From Nemania diffusa (Eukaryota; Ascomycota; Sordariomycetes; Xylariales; Xylariaceae), in assembly GCA_038501195.1 (NCBI GenBank), contig JBBPUQ010000002.1, forward strand, positions 1,364,001 through 1,428,000: DNA of 64,000 bases, given 5' to 3'. This document shows positions 63,031 to 64,000 of the stretch, in pieces. The notes under the pieces are model-generated. The model saw only the letters and a list, made by a program, of their open reading frames with translations. It was not told the origin of the DNA and did no database searches. The position numbers and the translations under genes were made by a program. The first letter of the stretch is position 1; the number at the start of each line of letters is the position of its first letter.

Positions 63031-64000
63031 CTATTTTTCAGAGCCCCCGGCCTCGGGTCTCCGCTCCTCGGGTTTCTCATCGTGGTGCGCTAATCTCTGC
63101 GCCAAGCTCCGGATCTGTTGCACCGCGGCTACTCGGCCGCCCGAGACTGCCGTCCGATGTATCTCGCCGATCTCCCGCACGAGGTTCGAAATCGAGCCGG
63201 CGACGTGGCTTGCCGTGCTGTCGATGCCCTCCTGCGCTGCGCGCCCCGTGTCGCTGATCGTCTCCAGCGCGCGAGCGTGCTGCTCGCCGGCTGCGTCGCC
63301 GAGCCGTCTCGTGTGCTCGTCGATCGTCTGGTCTAGCCTCGCCCTCTGGTCCTCGACGCCGTCCCTCGCGGCCTGCTTCCCCTCGGCGATGGCGGCGCGG
63401 GCGCGCGCCTCGTGGCTCTGCACGTCCCGCACGACGTCCTCCTTGAGGTGCTCGACCTCGTCCTCCATCTGCCTGCCATGCTCGTGTATGCTCTTCTCGA
63501 CGCCCTCGGCCTTCCTCGCGATGCCCGAGGTCAGGCTGTCAAGCTTACCGCCGCTCTCGAAGCCCTTGAGCTTCGTGGCGAGCGTCTCGAGCTTGGACAT
63601 GTCGATGCCGCCGACCTTGGCGCCCTTGCCGTCGCTGGGGCGCCGCTGGTTCGTGACCGAGGTGTAGCTGTCGGGGGTGTTGAGCTCGATGTCGGCCTTG
63701 AGGTTGTTGTACATCTTCTCGATGGTCTCGATGACGTCGTACACGTCGAGGTCGTGGCCCGAGCGCATGAAGTCGCGCTCGCGCTGCTCGATGAACTCGC
63801 GGATCTTCTTCCATTCGTTGCCGTAGTATTTCAGGCGTCCCGGTAGGCCGGAGCCCTTGAGGAACGTGAGGAAACCTGCGATGACGGTGTTCAGTGCCCC
63901 GAAGGCCGTGACAGCGCCGGAGCTCGCCCGGGCGGCCCCTAGGGCGGTCAGGGCGGCGGCGATGACGATCTGTAGGAAATAACACCCGTTTATGACAACA
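63031..64000 (-). CDS. SLATT-like 2TM effector-domain protein, N-terminus beyond window edge
   Basis: A continuous minus-strand frame runs from the window edge to TAG at 63033-63031. The visible protein begins within a first membrane helix (CYFLQIVIAAALTALGAA). A second hydrophobic segment follows (AVTAFGALNTVIAGFLTFL), then KGSGLPGRLKYYGNEWKKIREFIEQRERDF and DVYDVIETIEKMYNNLKADIELNTPDSYTS. This order (two helices, Lys-Gly-Ser-Gly-Leu-Pro, a charged helix) matches the fungal SLATT family as I know it. SLATT proteins in bacteria are pore-type effectors of SMODS/SLOG defence systems; a similar role in fungi is inference. The last ~150 residues form a long charged amphipathic helix region rich in Ala, Glu, Arg and Gln (EHLKEDVVRDVQSHEARARA). 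A 3' splice-like CTACAG at 63970-63975 could instead mark an intron, but the frame continues through it. Confidence 0.72.
   Translation of the reverse strand, partial: VVINGCYFLQIVIAAALTALGAARASSGAVTAFGALNTVIAGFLTFLKGSGLPGRLKYYGNEWKKIREFIEQRERDFMRSGHDLDVYDVIETIEKMYNNLKADIELNTPDSYTSVTNQRRPSDGKGAKVGGIDMSKLETLATKLKGFESGGKLDSLTSGIARKAEGVEKSIHEHGRQMEDEVEHLKEDVVRDVQSHEARARAAIAEGKQAARDGVEDQRARLDQTIDEHTRRLGDAAGEQHARALETISDTGRAAQEGIDSTASHVAGSISNLVREIGEIHRTAVSGGRVAAVQQIRSLAQRLAHHDEKPEERRPEAGGSEK

Noticed and set aside
62921..63667. 248-codon plus-strand frame over the SLATT-like gene
   Set aside because: Cys/Ser/Ala-rich antisense shadow of a GC-rich coding region, with no domain.

Overview
The window is a nuclear segment from a filamentous ascomycete, most likely a Sordariomycete (Xylariales is my guess from protein flavour, not proven). 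The reasons are short GT-AG introns (46-242 nt) with CTAAC/CTGAC branch sites, secreted plant-wall and glucan hydrolases, the fungal forms of STT4, the Pre7 proteasome subunit, Ade8 and riboflavin synthase-pathway genes, and a 7.3 kb block mutated almost to pure A+T in the style of repeat-induced point mutation (RIP).

Left third (1-19 kb), accessory. A broken DHA2-type MFS transporter enters from the left edge. It is interrupted by a 321 bp TG...CA insertion and carries a further stop. A secreted GH53 endo-galactanase follows, whose coding sequence only works with a 5-nt micro-exon. Next comes an LTR retroelement at 6158-13451, with two 325 bp LTRs and a GTCAA target duplication, erased inside by RIP-like mutation. 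Then come a secreted GH17 beta-1,3-glucanase and the tail of an unidentified minus-strand gene.

Middle (19-48.9 kb), mostly housekeeping. It holds a small heat-shock protein with heat-shock elements, an RRM+YTH m6A-reader-type protein, a 7 kb gene-poor stretch, and the divergent pair Pre7 (proteasome beta6) / STT4 (PI 4-kinase, seven exons, 1939 aa). Two weak hypothetical genes follow. Next is a divergent pair that may be the most novel unit here: a cytosolic trypsin-like protease (His-Asp-Ser triad visible) facing a gene for a single-membrane-pass fungal family protein. After that come a Mn-type CDF transporter and an ADE8-type GAR transformylase whose frame breaks at the conserved HPALPG motif.

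Right part (48.9-64 kb). A 699 bp non-autonomous DNA transposon has 51 bp inverted repeats, an 8 bp target duplication and two internal 12-bp minisatellites. It is followed by a large disordered fungal protein, lumazine synthase, a MutL-family ATPase that seems to lack the endonuclease domain, and a partial gene resembling fungal SLATT (2TM effector) proteins at the right edge.

All exon borders were derived by hand from reading frame, splice consensus and family motifs. No search or alignment program was run.
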